This document shows positions 1 through 9,463 of a stretch of DNA of 64,000 nucleotides, piece after piece. The DNA lies in NCBI GenBank assembly GCA_023425025.1, contig JAFADG010000021.1:1-64000 (forward strand). Direction: 5' to 3'. The notes under the pieces are model-generated. The model did not search any database. It was not told the origin of the DNA and saw only the letters and a list, made by a program, of their open reading frames with translations. The position numbers were made by a program, and so were the translations under genes. Each line of letters opens with the position of its first letter. Position 1 is the stretch's first letter. The stretch comes from Bacillota bacterium (GTDB taxonomy: Bacteria > Bacillota > Clostridia > Christensenellales > Aristaeellaceae).

Positions 1-325
<325 letters not shown>

Positions 326-469
326 TCCTATCTTCTCTCCTTATCTCGGTTTCCCTCGACAAGGTGAAAACTCATTCCTAGAATCAACTGTCGTTTTTCG
401 CTTCTTCCTTGAGTCTTCCGACTCTGTATCGTTTTCAAGGTTCAAGGCCGTTTTAAGCGGCGGAATGTC

Positions 470-498
470 ATTCTAGCACAGTACACACAGCTTGTCAA
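470..498 (-). promoter_or_regulatory. rRNA operon promoter P2 (proximal)
   Basis: On the minus strand there is a perfect -35 TTGACA (493-498), a 17-bp spacer and -10 TAGAAT (470-475). It lies about 145 bp upstream of the 16S 5' end, so the transcript has a leader of that length. The promoter and its flanks are near-duplicates of the copy at 719-747. Confidence 0.9.
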
Positions 499-718
499 CA
501 TCAAATTTCACTTTTTGCGCTTCCTTTTTCTGTTATCCTATATCAAGACTATTTCGAATCTTGATCGATTCCATCATAAAGGCGGATGCTGATTCTGCTG
601 TAGCCTTACGCCAGATGCGTTTCTGCCTTGCGGCTTATTCGCCCTCTGGCCCGTACCGCCTTACCGTGTATATGAACTGGCTTGCCGTTGTCATATACGA
701 CTTTTAGGCAGGAGTGTC

Positions 719-747
719 AGTTTAGCACAGTACATATTGCTTGTCAA
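719..747 (-). promoter_or_regulatory. rRNA operon promoter P1 (distal)
   Basis: Minus-strand -35 TTGACA (742-747), 17-bp spacer and -10 TAAACT (719-724). It lies just downstream of the ATPase operon terminator. About 220 bp separate it from P2; I see no gene in that spacer. Tandem strong promoters are the usual arrangement for rRNA operons. Confidence 0.88.
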
Positions 748-789
748 CATGAATTTCTGGATTTCAGACTTCTTTTTTTGTAACAGACA

Positions 790-827
790 AAAAGCATCTA
801 TGCAGCCCGTCGCAAAACGGGCTGCAT
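790..827 (-). terminator. Intrinsic terminator of the V-ATPase operon
   Basis: A perfect 10-bp stem (800-809 paired with 818-827) with an 8-nt loop is followed on the minus strand by a T-rich stretch (complement of 788-793). It sits about 45 bp after the ntpD stop codon and insulates the ATPase operon from the rRNA promoter. Confidence 0.88.
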
Positions 828-873
828 ACCGCAATCCACGTTTCATCCCATGTCCATTGTATGCCGACCAGGC

Positions 874-1509
874 CTATCCCCTGCCCGCCAGCATTTCCTT
901 CACCTTCATCAAACGGGTGCGGGCTCCGCGCTCGTTCTCTTCCAGCTTCATCGCAATGCTGCGGATATTCTGTTCAAGGTCGGGGATCATCACATATTCC
1001 AGCGCGTTTACACGGCGCCTGGTCTTTTCGATTTCAATGGCCAGCAGATTGCAAGTTTTTTCAATCTGCGCAAGCTGTATCATGACAGGCAGCGTTTTTG
1101 CCATTGTTGCAATGGCGCCGTCCAACTGAGCGGAGGTGGACAACAGACCATAGGGAAGAATGGTTTCGCTCACGCTTTGCTCATTCATGGCAATGCTGGG
1201 AACCTTGACGGACATGATGTTGCCATATTCAAGGACCAGCTCCGCCCGGCGCGCGGGATAGAGCACCGCTTCTTCCAAAGCTTCCGGCTCCATCACAGCG
1301 CGCGCCAGCGCAAACTCCCGCATGGCAAATGTCAGCTCTTCCTCCATTTGAATGCGAAGCCGGCGGTTATCGCGAACGAGCGCAATAAAGCGCCTGACCA
1401 TTTCATCCCGCTTGTCTTTGAGCAGCTTATGCCCGCGCCTGGCTGTTACAAGGCGCCGCTTGAGCCTTGTCAGCTCCATGCGCGTAGGGTTCACCTGCGT
1501 TTGAGGCAT
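874..1509 (-). CDS. ntpD: V-type ATP synthase subunit D
   Basis: Central rotor-shaft subunit of the V1 sector, which transmits rotation between the A3B3 head and the membrane ring. The 211-residue length is usual for the family. The N-terminus (NPTRMELTRLKRRL) and the long charged helices at both ends fit the antiparallel coiled coil known for subunit D. It is the last gene of the nine-gene operon and overlaps the end of the subunit B gene by one base, which suggests translational coupling. A clear terminator follows. Confidence 0.96.
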   Translation of the reverse strand: MPQTQVNPTRMELTRLKRRLVTARRGHKLLKDKRDEMVRRFIALVRDNRRLRIQMEEELTFAMREFALARAVMEPEALEEAVLYPARRAELVLEYGNIMSVKVPSIAMNEQSVSETILPYGLLSTSAQLDGAIATMAKTLPVMIQLAQIEKTCNLLAIEIEKTRRRVNALEYVMIPDLEQNIRSIAMKLEENERGARTRLMKVKEMLAGRG

Positions 1510-2894
1510 CAGCCTTCCTCCTTAAGCTCGGGCAGGTAACGATTGATCATGTCGTCGCGAATACGCTTGAGCTCATTGCGCGGCAGAATGGACAAAAGCC
1601 TCCACCCCAGGTTCAAGGTATCCTCTACGCTGCGGTTCTGCTCATACCCCTGTGCAACATATTCGCGTTCGAAGGCGTCGGCAAAGGCAGCATACTTCTT
1701 GTCCACGTCGGTCAGTGCCGCGTCGCCCAGAATGACAGCCAGTTCCTTGGCGTCCTTGCCCCGGGAATAGGCAGCAAAGAGCTGGTTCATGGTGGACGCA
1801 TGGTCTTCACGCGTCTTATCCTTGCCGATGCCCTTGTCCTTCAAGCGGGAAAGCGAAGGCAGCACGTCGATGGGGGGCTCAACGCCCTTGCGGTACAAAT
1901 CGCGGCTCAGTATGATCTGGCCTTCGGTGATGTAGCCCGTCAGGTCGGGGATCGGGTGGGTCTTGTCATCCTCCGGCATTGTCAATATCGGAATTTGGGT
2001 AATGGAGCCCTGCTTGCCGATCACACGGCCGGCACGCTCGTACATGGACGCAAGGTCCGTATACAAATAGCCTGGATAGCCGCGGCGGCCGGGCACTTCC
2101 TTGCGGGCCGCGGAAACCTCACGCAACGCGTCCGCGTAATTGGTAATGTCGGTGAGGATGACCAGCACGTGCATGCCTTTTTCATAAGCCAAATATTCCG
2201 CGGCGGTAAGTGCCATACGGGGCGTTGCGATACGCTCAATGGCCGGATCGTTGGCCAGGTTCATGAACAGCACGGCGCGCTCGATAGCGCCCGTCTTGCG
2301 AAAGTCGCTGATAAAGTAATCCGCTTCCTCAAAGGTGATGCCCACCGCGGCAAACACCACGGCAAAGGGCGTATCCGTGCCCAGCACGCGGGCCTGCCTG
2401 GCAATCTGGGTCGCCAATTGCGCGTGGGGCAAACCGGAGCCCGAAAACACGGGCAGCTTTTGGCCGCGCACCAGCGTATTCAGACCGTCAATGGCGGATA
2501 TGCCCGTTTGGATAAACTCGGAGGGATAGTCGCGGGCAGCCGGATTCAGGGGTTCGCCGTTGATATCCATGCGCTTTTCGGCAATCAGCTCCGGACCGCC
2601 GTCCTTGGGCCGGCCCAGACCGTCAAACACGCGGCCCAGAATATCTTCCGAAACAGCCAGCTCAATGCTGCGGCCCAGGAACCGCGCCTTGGCGTCCTGA
2701 ATCCGAAGGCCGTTGGAGCTTTCAAACAGCTGCACCAGCGCCTTGTCGCCGTTTACCTCAAGCACCCTGCCGCTGCGGATTTCACCGCTGGACTGTTCAA
2801 TTTCCACCAACTCGTTGAACGCTACGCCGTCAACGCCTTCCACCAGCATCAGAGGGCCTACGACTTCCTTGATTGTCCGATATTCCCTGAACAT
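1509..2894 (-). CDS. ntpB: V-type ATP synthase subunit B
   Basis: Non-catalytic nucleotide-site subunit of the V1 hexamer, 461 residues, normal length. It begins with the beta-barrel domain (REYRTIKEVVGPLMLVEGV) and continues into the RecA-like core with PVFSGSGLPHAQLATQIARQ in place of a canonical Walker A motif, as expected for B rather than A. The GYPGYLYTDLASMYERAG segment is strongly conserved in the family. It lies 3 bp after subunit A and is followed without a gap by subunit D. Confidence 0.98.
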   Translation of the reverse strand: MFREYRTIKEVVGPLMLVEGVDGVAFNELVEIEQSSGEIRSGRVLEVNGDKALVQLFESSNGLRIQDAKARFLGRSIELAVSEDILGRVFDGLGRPKDGGPELIAEKRMDINGEPLNPAARDYPSEFIQTGISAIDGLNTLVRGQKLPVFSGSGLPHAQLATQIARQARVLGTDTPFAVVFAAVGITFEEADYFISDFRKTGAIERAVLFMNLANDPAIERIATPRMALTAAEYLAYEKGMHVLVILTDITNYADALREVSAARKEVPGRRGYPGYLYTDLASMYERAGRVIGKQGSITQIPILTMPEDDKTHPIPDLTGYITEGQIILSRDLYRKGVEPPIDVLPSLSRLKDKGIGKDKTREDHASTMNQLFAAYSRGKDAKELAVILGDAALTDVDKKYAAFADAFEREYVAQGYEQNRSVEDTLNLGWRLLSILPRNELKRIRDDMINRYLPELKEEG

Positions 2895-2897
2895 CGT

Positions 2898-4664
2898 TTA
2901 TCGTCCCCCTTCCTCAGAAAGCGCGGCCATCCGGGTGAGCAGTTCACTTTCGATCTCATCAAACCGGTTCATTTCGCCCTCCGGGATATATTTCGCGCGG
3001 CCGATCTTTTCGCGGACAGAAAGACCAATGATTTTGGAAAGCTCCGCCCCGGCGTCCAGTGCCTGGCGTCCCTGGGTCAGGAACAGCAGGATCAAATGCA
3101 GCAGGCGGTATTGCTTGTTCAGCGATGTGTAGGTATCCACGTCGTCAAAGGCGTTTTGATGCAGGTAGTCCTCGCGTATGGAGCGGGCCACTTCCAGCGT
3201 CAGCCGGTCCTTCCACGAGAGGGCGTCGATGCCCACCAGGCGCACGATCTCATCCAGCTCGGCCTCTTCCTGCAGCACGCGCATCGCGGCGCCGCGCAGC
3301 TCCAGCCAGTCGGGGGCTACATTATCGGAGAACCAGGTGCCCAGGCGGTCAATGTACAGCGAATAGGACAGCAGCCAGTCGATGGCCGGGAAGTGGCGCT
3401 TGTAGGCCAGCTGTGCCGAAAGGCCCCAGAACACCTTGACAATGCGCAGCGTCGCCTGGGAGACCGGCTCGGAGATATCGCCGCCCGGCGGGGATACGGC
3501 CCCGATGGCCGTAATGCTGCCACAGCGGCCGTCGCGGCTCAAGCACCTGACCAACCCGGCGCGCTCATAGAATTCCGCGATACGGGATCCCAGGTAAGCC
3601 GGATAGCCTTCCTCGCCCGGCATCTCCTCCAGGCGGCCCGACATCTCGCGCAGCGCTTCCGCCCAGCGGGAAGTGGAGTCGGCCATGATGGCCACCTTGT
3701 AGCCCATGTCGCGGAAATATTCCGCAATCGTGATGCCTGTATAGATGGAAGCCTCGCGCGCCGCGACAGGCATGTCGGAGGTATTTGCGATCAGCACGGT
3801 CCGCTTCATCAGCGATTCGCCCGTACGCGGATCAAAAAGCTCCGGGAACTCCATGAGCACGTCTGTCATTTCGTTGCCGCGTTCGCCGCAGCCAACGTAT
3901 ACGATGATGTCCGCATCCGCCCATTTGGCCAGCTGATGCTGCACCACCGTCTTGCCGGAGCCGAACGGGCCGGGCACTGCCGCCACGCCGCCGCTTGCAA
4001 CGGGAAAGAAGGTGTCGATTACGCGCTGCCCGGTCACCATCGGCGCCGTAGGAGCGAGCTTCTCTTGATAGGGGCGGCCTTTACGCACCGGCCAGCGCTG
4101 CATCATGGTCAGGGATACTTCAGTACCATCCTGCTTGCGCAAAACACACACGGTATCCGTCACCTTCGCGCCGCCATTGTATATGGAAACCACTTCGCCG
4201 GATACGCCGTTGGGCACCATCACCCGGTGCTCCACCACGGCGGTTTCCGCAACGATGCCAAGAACATCCCCGGCGGATACGCTCTCGCCGACAAGAACCT
4301 TCGGCTCAAACGCCCACTGGCGCTCCCGGTCCAGCGCAGGCACGTCGGTACCGCGCGTGATGCGCTCGCCGGCCAGCGCCCTGATCTTATCCAGCGGCCG
4401 CTGGATGCCGTCGAAAATCGATTCGATCAGGCCCGGTCCCAATTCTACGGAAAGCGGCATGCCGGCAGATACCACCGGCTCGCCCGGGCGAAGGCCGGAG
4501 GTCTCCTCATACACCTGGATGGAAGCCTGATCTCCGCGCAGCTCAATGATTTCGCCCACCAGCCGCTTATTTGAAACGCGCACCACGTCATACATGCGCG
4601 CGTCCGCCATGTTACTGGCCACGATCAAAGGGCCTGCAACCTTGACGATCGTTCCCTCTGGCAT
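2898..4664 (-). CDS. ntpA: V-type ATP synthase catalytic subunit A
   Basis: Catalytic subunit of the V1 head (588 residues). The P-loop GPFGSGKT lies near residues 232-239. The A-type insertion precedes it (residues about 110-190), and the catalytic-site signature PAYLGSRIAEFYERAG follows. It should hydrolyse or synthesise ATP in the cytoplasm coupled to ion movement through the membrane rotor. It sits between subunit F and subunit B with very short spacers, as in other bacterial V/A-ATPase operons. Confidence 0.98.
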   Translation of the reverse strand: MPEGTIVKVAGPLIVASNMADARMYDVVRVSNKRLVGEIIELRGDQASIQVYEETSGLRPGEPVVSAGMPLSVELGPGLIESIFDGIQRPLDKIRALAGERITRGTDVPALDRERQWAFEPKVLVGESVSAGDVLGIVAETAVVEHRVMVPNGVSGEVVSIYNGGAKVTDTVCVLRKQDGTEVSLTMMQRWPVRKGRPYQEKLAPTAPMVTGQRVIDTFFPVASGGVAAVPGPFGSGKTVVQHQLAKWADADIIVYVGCGERGNEMTDVLMEFPELFDPRTGESLMKRTVLIANTSDMPVAAREASIYTGITIAEYFRDMGYKVAIMADSTSRWAEALREMSGRLEEMPGEEGYPAYLGSRIAEFYERAGLVRCLSRDGRCGSITAIGAVSPPGGDISEPVSQATLRIVKVFWGLSAQLAYKRHFPAIDWLLSYSLYIDRLGTWFSDNVAPDWLELRGAAMRVLQEEAELDEIVRLVGIDALSWKDRLTLEVARSIREDYLHQNAFDDVDTYTSLNKQYRLLHLILLFLTQGRQALDAGAELSKIIGLSVREKIGRAKYIPEGEMNRFDEIESELLTRMAALSEEGGR

Positions 4665-4669
4665 AGTGC

Positions 4670-4993
4670 TTATCCCTCTTTCTGAAATAAAATGTCAGCG
4701 CCCAGCGCCTTTTCCACGTTTTCTTTTAAGCGCTGCATGCCTATGCCAGCGGAACCGCTGCTTCCCGGAATCGGTATGATGACCGGATACGGCTCCGATT
4801 GATAGCGCTCTATGGTCTCCTCCATCATGCTCACCGCTTGTTCCGTAACAAATATCACGGCAATGCCCTGCTTGGCCAGCTTTTTTACGGCTGATGCCGC
4901 TTCCTCCGCCGTAGCGGCCGGAATGACCTCCATGCCCATCGCCTTGAAAGCCAGAACGGCATCCCGTTCGCCTACCGCACCCATCCTCGCCAT
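4670..4993 (-). CDS. ntpF: V-type ATP synthase subunit F
   Basis: Small rotor-axis subunit that binds subunit D at the base of the V1 head. The protein is about 107 residues with a Rossmann-like fold pattern (VGERDAVLAFKAMGMEVIP, then VIFVTEQAV) typical of the family. The reading frame stays open upstream to a GTG at 5011, overlapping the end of subunit C. I prefer the ATG at 4993, which gives a family-like N-terminus, but the start is uncertain by up to nine codons. Confidence 0.9.
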   Translation of the reverse strand: MARMGAVGERDAVLAFKAMGMEVIPAATAEEAASAVKKLAKQGIAVIFVTEQAVSMMEETIERYQSEPYPVIIPIPGSSGSAGIGMQRLKENVEKALGADILFQKEG

Positions 4994-4994
4994 T

Positions 4995-5969
4995 TCAGGC
5001 ATACACTTCACGCAGCCTTTCCCGAACGGCCTCCGGTGTAAACCCGTTGGCCTTGCCCGCCAGAATGAGACGGATCGCGGCGGCCTCGCGCTCCCTGAGC
5101 AGGAGATAGGCGATCAGGGGTTCAATGGATTCCGGATTCTTGCGGTTATCTGCAAACAGGTTCAGCAGATAGTCGTCCATCGCCTTTTCGACCGCAGGCA
5201 GCGAATTCCCCTCCGCCGCCGCACGCACAGCCGCCGCGACCTTTGCGCCGTAACGGGCCATCAATTGCGGCAAACGCTGGGGATGCTCATACGCATCCAT
5301 CCATTCCGTTTCGCCGACCGTGCCGCCCGGCAGCAGAAACTGCCGGAAAAAAGCGCTGCCCTTGCCCATGCGCTGGGCACGCAAAAGCATGATGGCACAC
5401 TGTATGTCCGCCTTCGCGGCAAAGTAGGCTTTCACCAACGGCACCGCTGTCTGTGCTATGTTTTCGAAGATCCATTGGAACATGGCCCTGTCCAGGCTCA
5501 CATCGATATCCAGCGGATCCTCATGAACCGCTATACGGCTTTCCAACGCTTCCAGCGCCTGCCGTATCGCCTGGGGCAAAAAGGCGTACCGCCTTTCCTC
5601 CACAGCGTGGCGCAGCTGCTCCAAAGGGTATATGCCGCAGGGGGAAAGATGCTGCGCCGCCTGCGAAAGGCAGCGCGCCTTCAGGAGCATTTTCAGGTTG
5701 TGTATGTCATACCGGATCAAAAAGCAGTCGGTGATGCGCTGGTCAGGCGACACCTCGCGAACAAAAGCATACGCCTTGCGCACATGCTCGGAAGCGACCC
5801 GCTCATAATCCTCCGCGGCCTGATCGATAAAGCCCATGTCCTGCAGCGCGCGAAGCGCCTCCGGCAACGAGCCGGCGGACAAAAGCCGCTCCCGGCTTGC
5901 AGCGTCCAGCCTTTCCCTCAGCAGCACGCTCACACGCCCAACGGCATATGCATTGCTTTGTTGTGGCAA
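4995..5969 (-). CDS. ntpC: V-type ATP synthase subunit C
   Basis: Subunit C (d-type in other nomenclature) joins the rotor shaft to the membrane ring. About 325 residues, rich in alpha helix, with the family opening AYAVGRVSVLLRERL. I place the start at a TTG (5967-5969) because an excellent GGAGGGG ribosome binding site lies 5 bp before it. The upstream ATG at 5990 would put that site inside the gene. With the TTG start the gene no longer overlaps subunit E. The C-terminal part (LLNLFADNRKNPESIEPLIAY split over the end) matches family architecture. Confidence 0.9.
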   Translation of the reverse strand: MPQQSNAYAVGRVSVLLRERLDAASRERLLSAGSLPEALRALQDMGFIDQAAEDYERVASEHVRKAYAFVREVSPDQRITDCFLIRYDIHNLKMLLKARCLSQAAQHLSPCGIYPLEQLRHAVEERRYAFLPQAIRQALEALESRIAVHEDPLDIDVSLDRAMFQWIFENIAQTAVPLVKAYFAAKADIQCAIMLLRAQRMGKGSAFFRQFLLPGGTVGETEWMDAYEHPQRLPQLMARYGAKVAAAVRAAAEGNSLPAVEKAMDDYLLNLFADNRKNPESIEPLIAYLLLREREAAAIRLILAGKANGFTPEAVRERLREVYA

Positions 5970-5995
5970 ACTGACCCCTCCTTCACACATGGCCC

Positions 5996-6595
5996 TTACG
6001 CCGGAAACAGAATGGAAGCAATTTCCCCTTCCATTTGATTTCGGGCGGCGCGAAGGAGCGAATCGTAGCTGCAATTCGCCTCCATGCCGTTTAGAAGCAG
6101 CACAAAGCCGCCCCGAAGCGGACGATACTGCCTCGAAACGCTCAGCGCGCCTGGCTTGCCGGCGCTTACCAGCGCCTGATTCGCGCGCTCCATAAACGCA
6201 TCATCAAACAGGCCGGCGTCCTCTTGCGCAATGAACAGCGTTTCATTGCCCTGCGCGCTGCTGACCAGAAGTTTCAAATGAAAATCCTGCGCCTGCTCCT
6301 TGGGCATGGATAGCATTTTGTCCAGCGCCTGCTCAAACGCCCGGTCGATTTGCGCGCGCTTCAATTCCAGAAGCCTTTTGCGCGCTTCCAGACCGGCCAT
6401 ACGCAGCATGCGGTCCCGAAGCTGCTCCGCTTCCTTATGCGCGTGTTCCGTTGCAGCTGCCTGCTTTTGCTTCTGCGCATCCTCAAAGGCTGCTTGCAGC
6501 ACGCCCACCTTTTCACGGGCGGCGTTTACAATCGATTCCGCGTCATGCCGCGCGTCCTCAGCGATTTTTTCCAGGATGGCGTCGATATTCATCAT
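5996..6595 (-). CDS. ntpE: V-type ATP synthase subunit E
   Basis: Peripheral-stalk subunit, 199 residues. The first ~110 residues are a charged Ala/Glu/Lys/Gln-rich helix, expected to form the coiled coil with subunit G/H. The C-terminal globular part holds the segment PLRGGFVLLLNG, close to the conserved GGxxL motif of NtpE/AtpE. It acts as the stator that holds the A3B3 head. The gene is 12 bp downstream of subunit K. Confidence 0.93.
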   Translation of the reverse strand: MMNIDAILEKIAEDARHDAESIVNAAREKVGVLQAAFEDAQKQKQAAATEHAHKEAEQLRDRMLRMAGLEARKRLLELKRAQIDRAFEQALDKMLSMPKEQAQDFHLKLLVSSAQGNETLFIAQEDAGLFDDAFMERANQALVSAGKPGALSVSRQYRPLRGGFVLLLNGMEANCSYDSLLRAARNQMEGEIASILFPA

Positions 6596-6607
6596 TACAC
6601 CCTCAAA

Positions 6608-7078
6608 TCATGCGAACTGAACCAGCAGGAACGAAGCCAGCAGCGCAAGCACGGCGTACGTCTCAACGGTAACGGTCATCGTGATGCCTTTACCGGACTG
6701 TTCCGGGCGGCGGGCCACCATGTTGATGGCGGCGGCGCCAACCTGGCCCTGATAAATCGCGGATCCCAGGCCGACAATGGCGATCGGCAGGCAACCGATC
6801 AGGATGCGCATGCCCAGATCAATGGAGACGGGGGACATTCCGGCGGCGCTGATAAAACCAACCTTGAACAGAACGATCAAGCCGATCAGGAAGCCGTACA
6901 GGCCCTGCGTGCCGGGCAGCAGCTGGATAACCAGCACCTTACCAAACAAATCCGGATCTTCAGCAGTAACGCCCGCCGCAGCCTGACCCGCAATGCGGAT
7001 GCCAACCGCCGAACCCAAACCGCTCAAAAGCACCGCCAACACAACACCAACCAACGCCAATACTTGTCCCAGTTCCAT
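6608..7078 (-). CDS. ntpK: V-type ATP synthase membrane rotor subunit K
   Basis: The proteolipid ring subunit, 156 residues with four predicted membrane helices arranged as two hairpins, the usual doubled form of V-type rings. The ion-binding carboxylate is Glu139 in VETYAVL. Ligands known for Na+ in Enterococcus NtpK appear to be conserved: LPGTQG (Leu54, Thr57, Gln58), Gln110 in YQGQV and Glu139. I chose the ATG at 7078 because GGGAGGA lies 7 bp upstream; the frame also permits an ATG seven codons earlier. Confidence 0.96.
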   Translation of the reverse strand: MELGQVLALVGVVLAVLLSGLGSAVGIRIAGQAAAGVTAEDPDLFGKVLVIQLLPGTQGLYGFLIGLIVLFKVGFISAAGMSPVSIDLGMRILIGCLPIAIVGLGSAIYQGQVGAAAINMVARRPEQSGKGITMTVTVETYAVLALLASFLLVQFA

Positions 7079-7117
7079 AATCCAGTCCTCCCAAATCAAA
7101 ATATTTCTTGCCCTTGA

Positions 7118-9043
7118 TTATGTATCGCTCTGTGAAAGATTCACATACCGGGTCTGGCCATGCAACGGCTTGAACGGAACGCCGCCGTCTTCGTAGAATT
7201 TGTTGAAAAACTCAATGTACTGCAGCCTGCAGGCATGCACATAGGCGCCCAGCACATTGATGGCCATGTTGAAACCGTGGCCGCCAATCAAAACCAGTAT
7301 GCCAAAGAAGATGCCGATGGGCCCACCGCCCATGACCATGCCCGCCAGCATGTTGATAACCATGCCGATGACGCCGGTGGCCAGGCCCATACCGAAAAGG
7401 CGCGAATAGCTGAGAATGTCGCCCAGCCAGCCGGATACGCCGTAGAGCTTGCCCAGGCCGCTCAGGATCCGCTTGAAGAAGGTTGGCTTGTCCCTGCCCC
7501 CAAAGAACAGAATGGCTAGGAATCCGGCCGCCGCCATGATCTGGCCCAGCAGCGCGACAGGCGGCAGCACCATCAGGCCAAGGCCGCACAGCAGCGCCAG
7601 CCAGGAGAATTGATCCACCAATGCCGCGAACACATTGCCGCGCTTGATGTTCATGTACGCCGCGACGCCCATTGCAGTAAACAGATGAACCACGCCAAGC
7701 CCAAGACACAGCGCCATCATTTCCAGCGGCTGCTCCATGGGGTTCAAAAAGACCGGCCAGGGGCTGGTGCCAAACCATGTGTTCAGAAGGAAGCCCCACA
7801 GCACCGTGAATATGCCGCCGATGGCCAATATCCACATCAGCTTGCGGCCGCCGCCTTTGGGCTTGATCAAATGGATGATGACAGGGATCAGGATCGACAG
7901 CAGCAAACCATATCCCGCGTCAGAAACCATCATGCCAAAGAAACACGCGAAAAACGGCATCATGATAAATGTCGGATCAAGCCCTTTGGGATCAGGCAGA
8001 GAGAAGCCGTCCACAACGCTTTCAAACTGTGTGGCAACCGGACCGTTTTTCAAAAGCGTCGGCGGTTTTTCTCCCTCAGCCGGGTCCGATATTTCTATCG
8101 CGCAACTTGCGGAAGCTTCCTTCAGCTTCACCGAAAGCAAGGACGCATGCACTGCCGGCACCCAGCCTTCCATATAGAAGGCTCTTTCCGTCTGCAGCAG
8201 GCGGCTGACCGCTTTTTCGCGCATACCCTTGGCCTGGCAGATATCGTGCAGGACCTTCAGATCATCCAGGTGGATTGCCAGCGCGCGCATCTGCTCCGTT
8301 ATCTGGCCGCGCTGCTTTTCCAGCTCCTTGGCCTGTTCGGCAAGAGACTGCAAATTCTCCCGCACGGTTCCCTGTACCGCGGGAAGGGAAGCCTTTGCCG
8401 CTTCGGCCGCCTTGAGCGCCCGGGCCATCTCCTGGGCGGCGCTGACATGGCTGATCAACAGCATGTATGCCATGCTCCGGTCCGCGGATATCACCTGCGC
8501 TGCGGCCATGTCATTCAATTTGGCGATCTCGCCTTCAAGGAACTGCTGCTGCTTGACCGGCACAGTCATAAGCTCGACGCTTGTCTTTGACGATTTGGAA
8601 ATCTTCTCCAGCGGGATGTCCAGCGCCTCCCAAGGCAAAAGCTGTTCCCTGGCCGCCTGGATGCGCGCCTGATGGGTGTGCAATTGACCCTTGCGGCGTT
8701 CGCAGTCTTCCGCCTGCTCAATGACCGACAGCAGCTGATCCTCCTGCTGAAGGATTCTGCCAACGTCCTCGCGGGAAACGCTTTTCTTTCCCGCAAAGCC
8801 CGACAAAAAACCCTTTTTGACGGCTGAAACCTTGCCCACCTGGCCGATGGCCCACTGAAGGCGGCTCAGCGTCTGCTCCGAATCGGGCGACTTGCTGTCG
8901 GGCAAAGCACGAAAATCTTCCGCGCCTTCCATTTCAATTTCCCGGATCTCGCTGCAGCCAAGGCGCTGCAGCATGCGCAGGATGCGGTCCCGGTCATCCC
9001 GAACAGCCAGAAGCGCTACCTTCTGCATTTCAACAATGGCCAT
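7118..9043 (-). CDS. ntpI: V-type ATP synthase subunit I (a-type stator)
   Basis: The largest subunit (641 residues). It has an N-terminal cytoplasmic half with coiled coil, and a C-terminal half from about residue 340 with seven to eight hydrophobic helices, including DAGYGLLLSILIPVIIH and the SYSRLFGMGLATGVIG helix that carries the conserved Arg of the ion half-channels. It forms the ion path together with the K ring. The GGHGFNMAINVLGAYVHACR stretch near the C-terminus is a family signature. Its start overlaps the end of the upstream stalk gene by 14 bp. Confidence 0.97.
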   Translation of the reverse strand: MAIVEMQKVALLAVRDDRDRILRMLQRLGCSEIREIEMEGAEDFRALPDSKSPDSEQTLSRLQWAIGQVGKVSAVKKGFLSGFAGKKSVSREDVGRILQQEDQLLSVIEQAEDCERRKGQLHTHQARIQAAREQLLPWEALDIPLEKISKSSKTSVELMTVPVKQQQFLEGEIAKLNDMAAAQVISADRSMAYMLLISHVSAAQEMARALKAAEAAKASLPAVQGTVRENLQSLAEQAKELEKQRGQITEQMRALAIHLDDLKVLHDICQAKGMREKAVSRLLQTERAFYMEGWVPAVHASLLSVKLKEASASCAIEISDPAEGEKPPTLLKNGPVATQFESVVDGFSLPDPKGLDPTFIMMPFFACFFGMMVSDAGYGLLLSILIPVIIHLIKPKGGGRKLMWILAIGGIFTVLWGFLLNTWFGTSPWPVFLNPMEQPLEMMALCLGLGVVHLFTAMGVAAYMNIKRGNVFAALVDQFSWLALLCGLGLMVLPPVALLGQIMAAAGFLAILFFGGRDKPTFFKRILSGLGKLYGVSGWLGDILSYSRLFGMGLATGVIGMVINMLAGMVMGGGPIGIFFGILVLIGGHGFNMAINVLGAYVHACRLQYIEFFNKFYEDGGVPFKPLHGQTRYVNLSQSDT

Positions 9044-9362
9044 CGCTTACAATCCTTTCAAAGATCCATTGCGCGGCCTGCCCGCACCTTGCCTGGGCGC
9101 TTGCGCAGAGGGCATCGTTGACCTGTTCGTTTTGTGCATTCAGTTTTTCTATTTCATTTTCCGCCTTGATACGGGCGTTCTCCAGAATGCTTTGGACCAC
9201 CCCGCGCAATTCGACCGCGTTTTGCCGCTGCTGGGCTGCCGTTGCTTCTTCCACCCCGCTGAGGATCTCGCGTGCCTGATGCGTTGCATCCTGCCGCGCT
9301 TTCTCAGCCTCCTGCTCCGCCTGCCGGATTTTCAGCAATAAATCAAGTGCCACCAGCAACAC
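9030..9362 (-). CDS. V-type ATP synthase peripheral stalk subunit G/H
   Basis: First gene of the ATPase operon, 110 residues. Nearly the whole protein is a charged helix (EQEAEKARQDATHQAREIL), matching the small stalk partner of subunit E, called G, H or NtpF depending on the species. Start codon GTG at 9362; a nearby in-frame GTG three codons later is an alternative. Assignment rests on operon position and coiled-coil composition rather than on strong motifs. Confidence 0.8.
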   Translation of the reverse strand: MLLVALDLLLKIRQAEQEAEKARQDATHQAREILSGVEEATAAQQRQNAVELRGVVQSILENARIKAENEIEKLNAQNEQVNDALCASAQARCGQAAQWIFERIVSDGHC

Positions 9363-9433
9363 CCACTTTCAAGCGTTCAGTTGCGACCATGCCCTTATGC
9401 ATGCCTATCCGGCTTATCTTGGCCATTATACAC

Positions 9434-9463
9434 AAAAAACAGAGAACTCCCAAAGGAGCTCTC
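9434..9463 (-). terminator. Leader hairpin with T-run upstream of the V-ATPase operon (possible attenuator)
   Basis: On the minus strand a 9-bp stem (9455-9463 with 9442-9450, one G-U pair) is followed by T6 (complement of 9434-9439). It lies between the operon promoter at 9536-9564 and the first gene at 9362, so it could stop transcription in the leader. A TATAAT hexamer (minus strand, 9425-9430) just beyond it, 17 bp after a weak TTGGGA, may be a second start point. No recognised riboswitch motif was seen. Confidence 0.6.

Noticed and set aside
1800..4574. A 924-codon open frame on the plus strand across the ATPase genes
   Set aside because: It is antisense to ntpB and ntpA, which have full family motifs; it arises from high GC third positions and has no ribosome binding site or recognisable domain.
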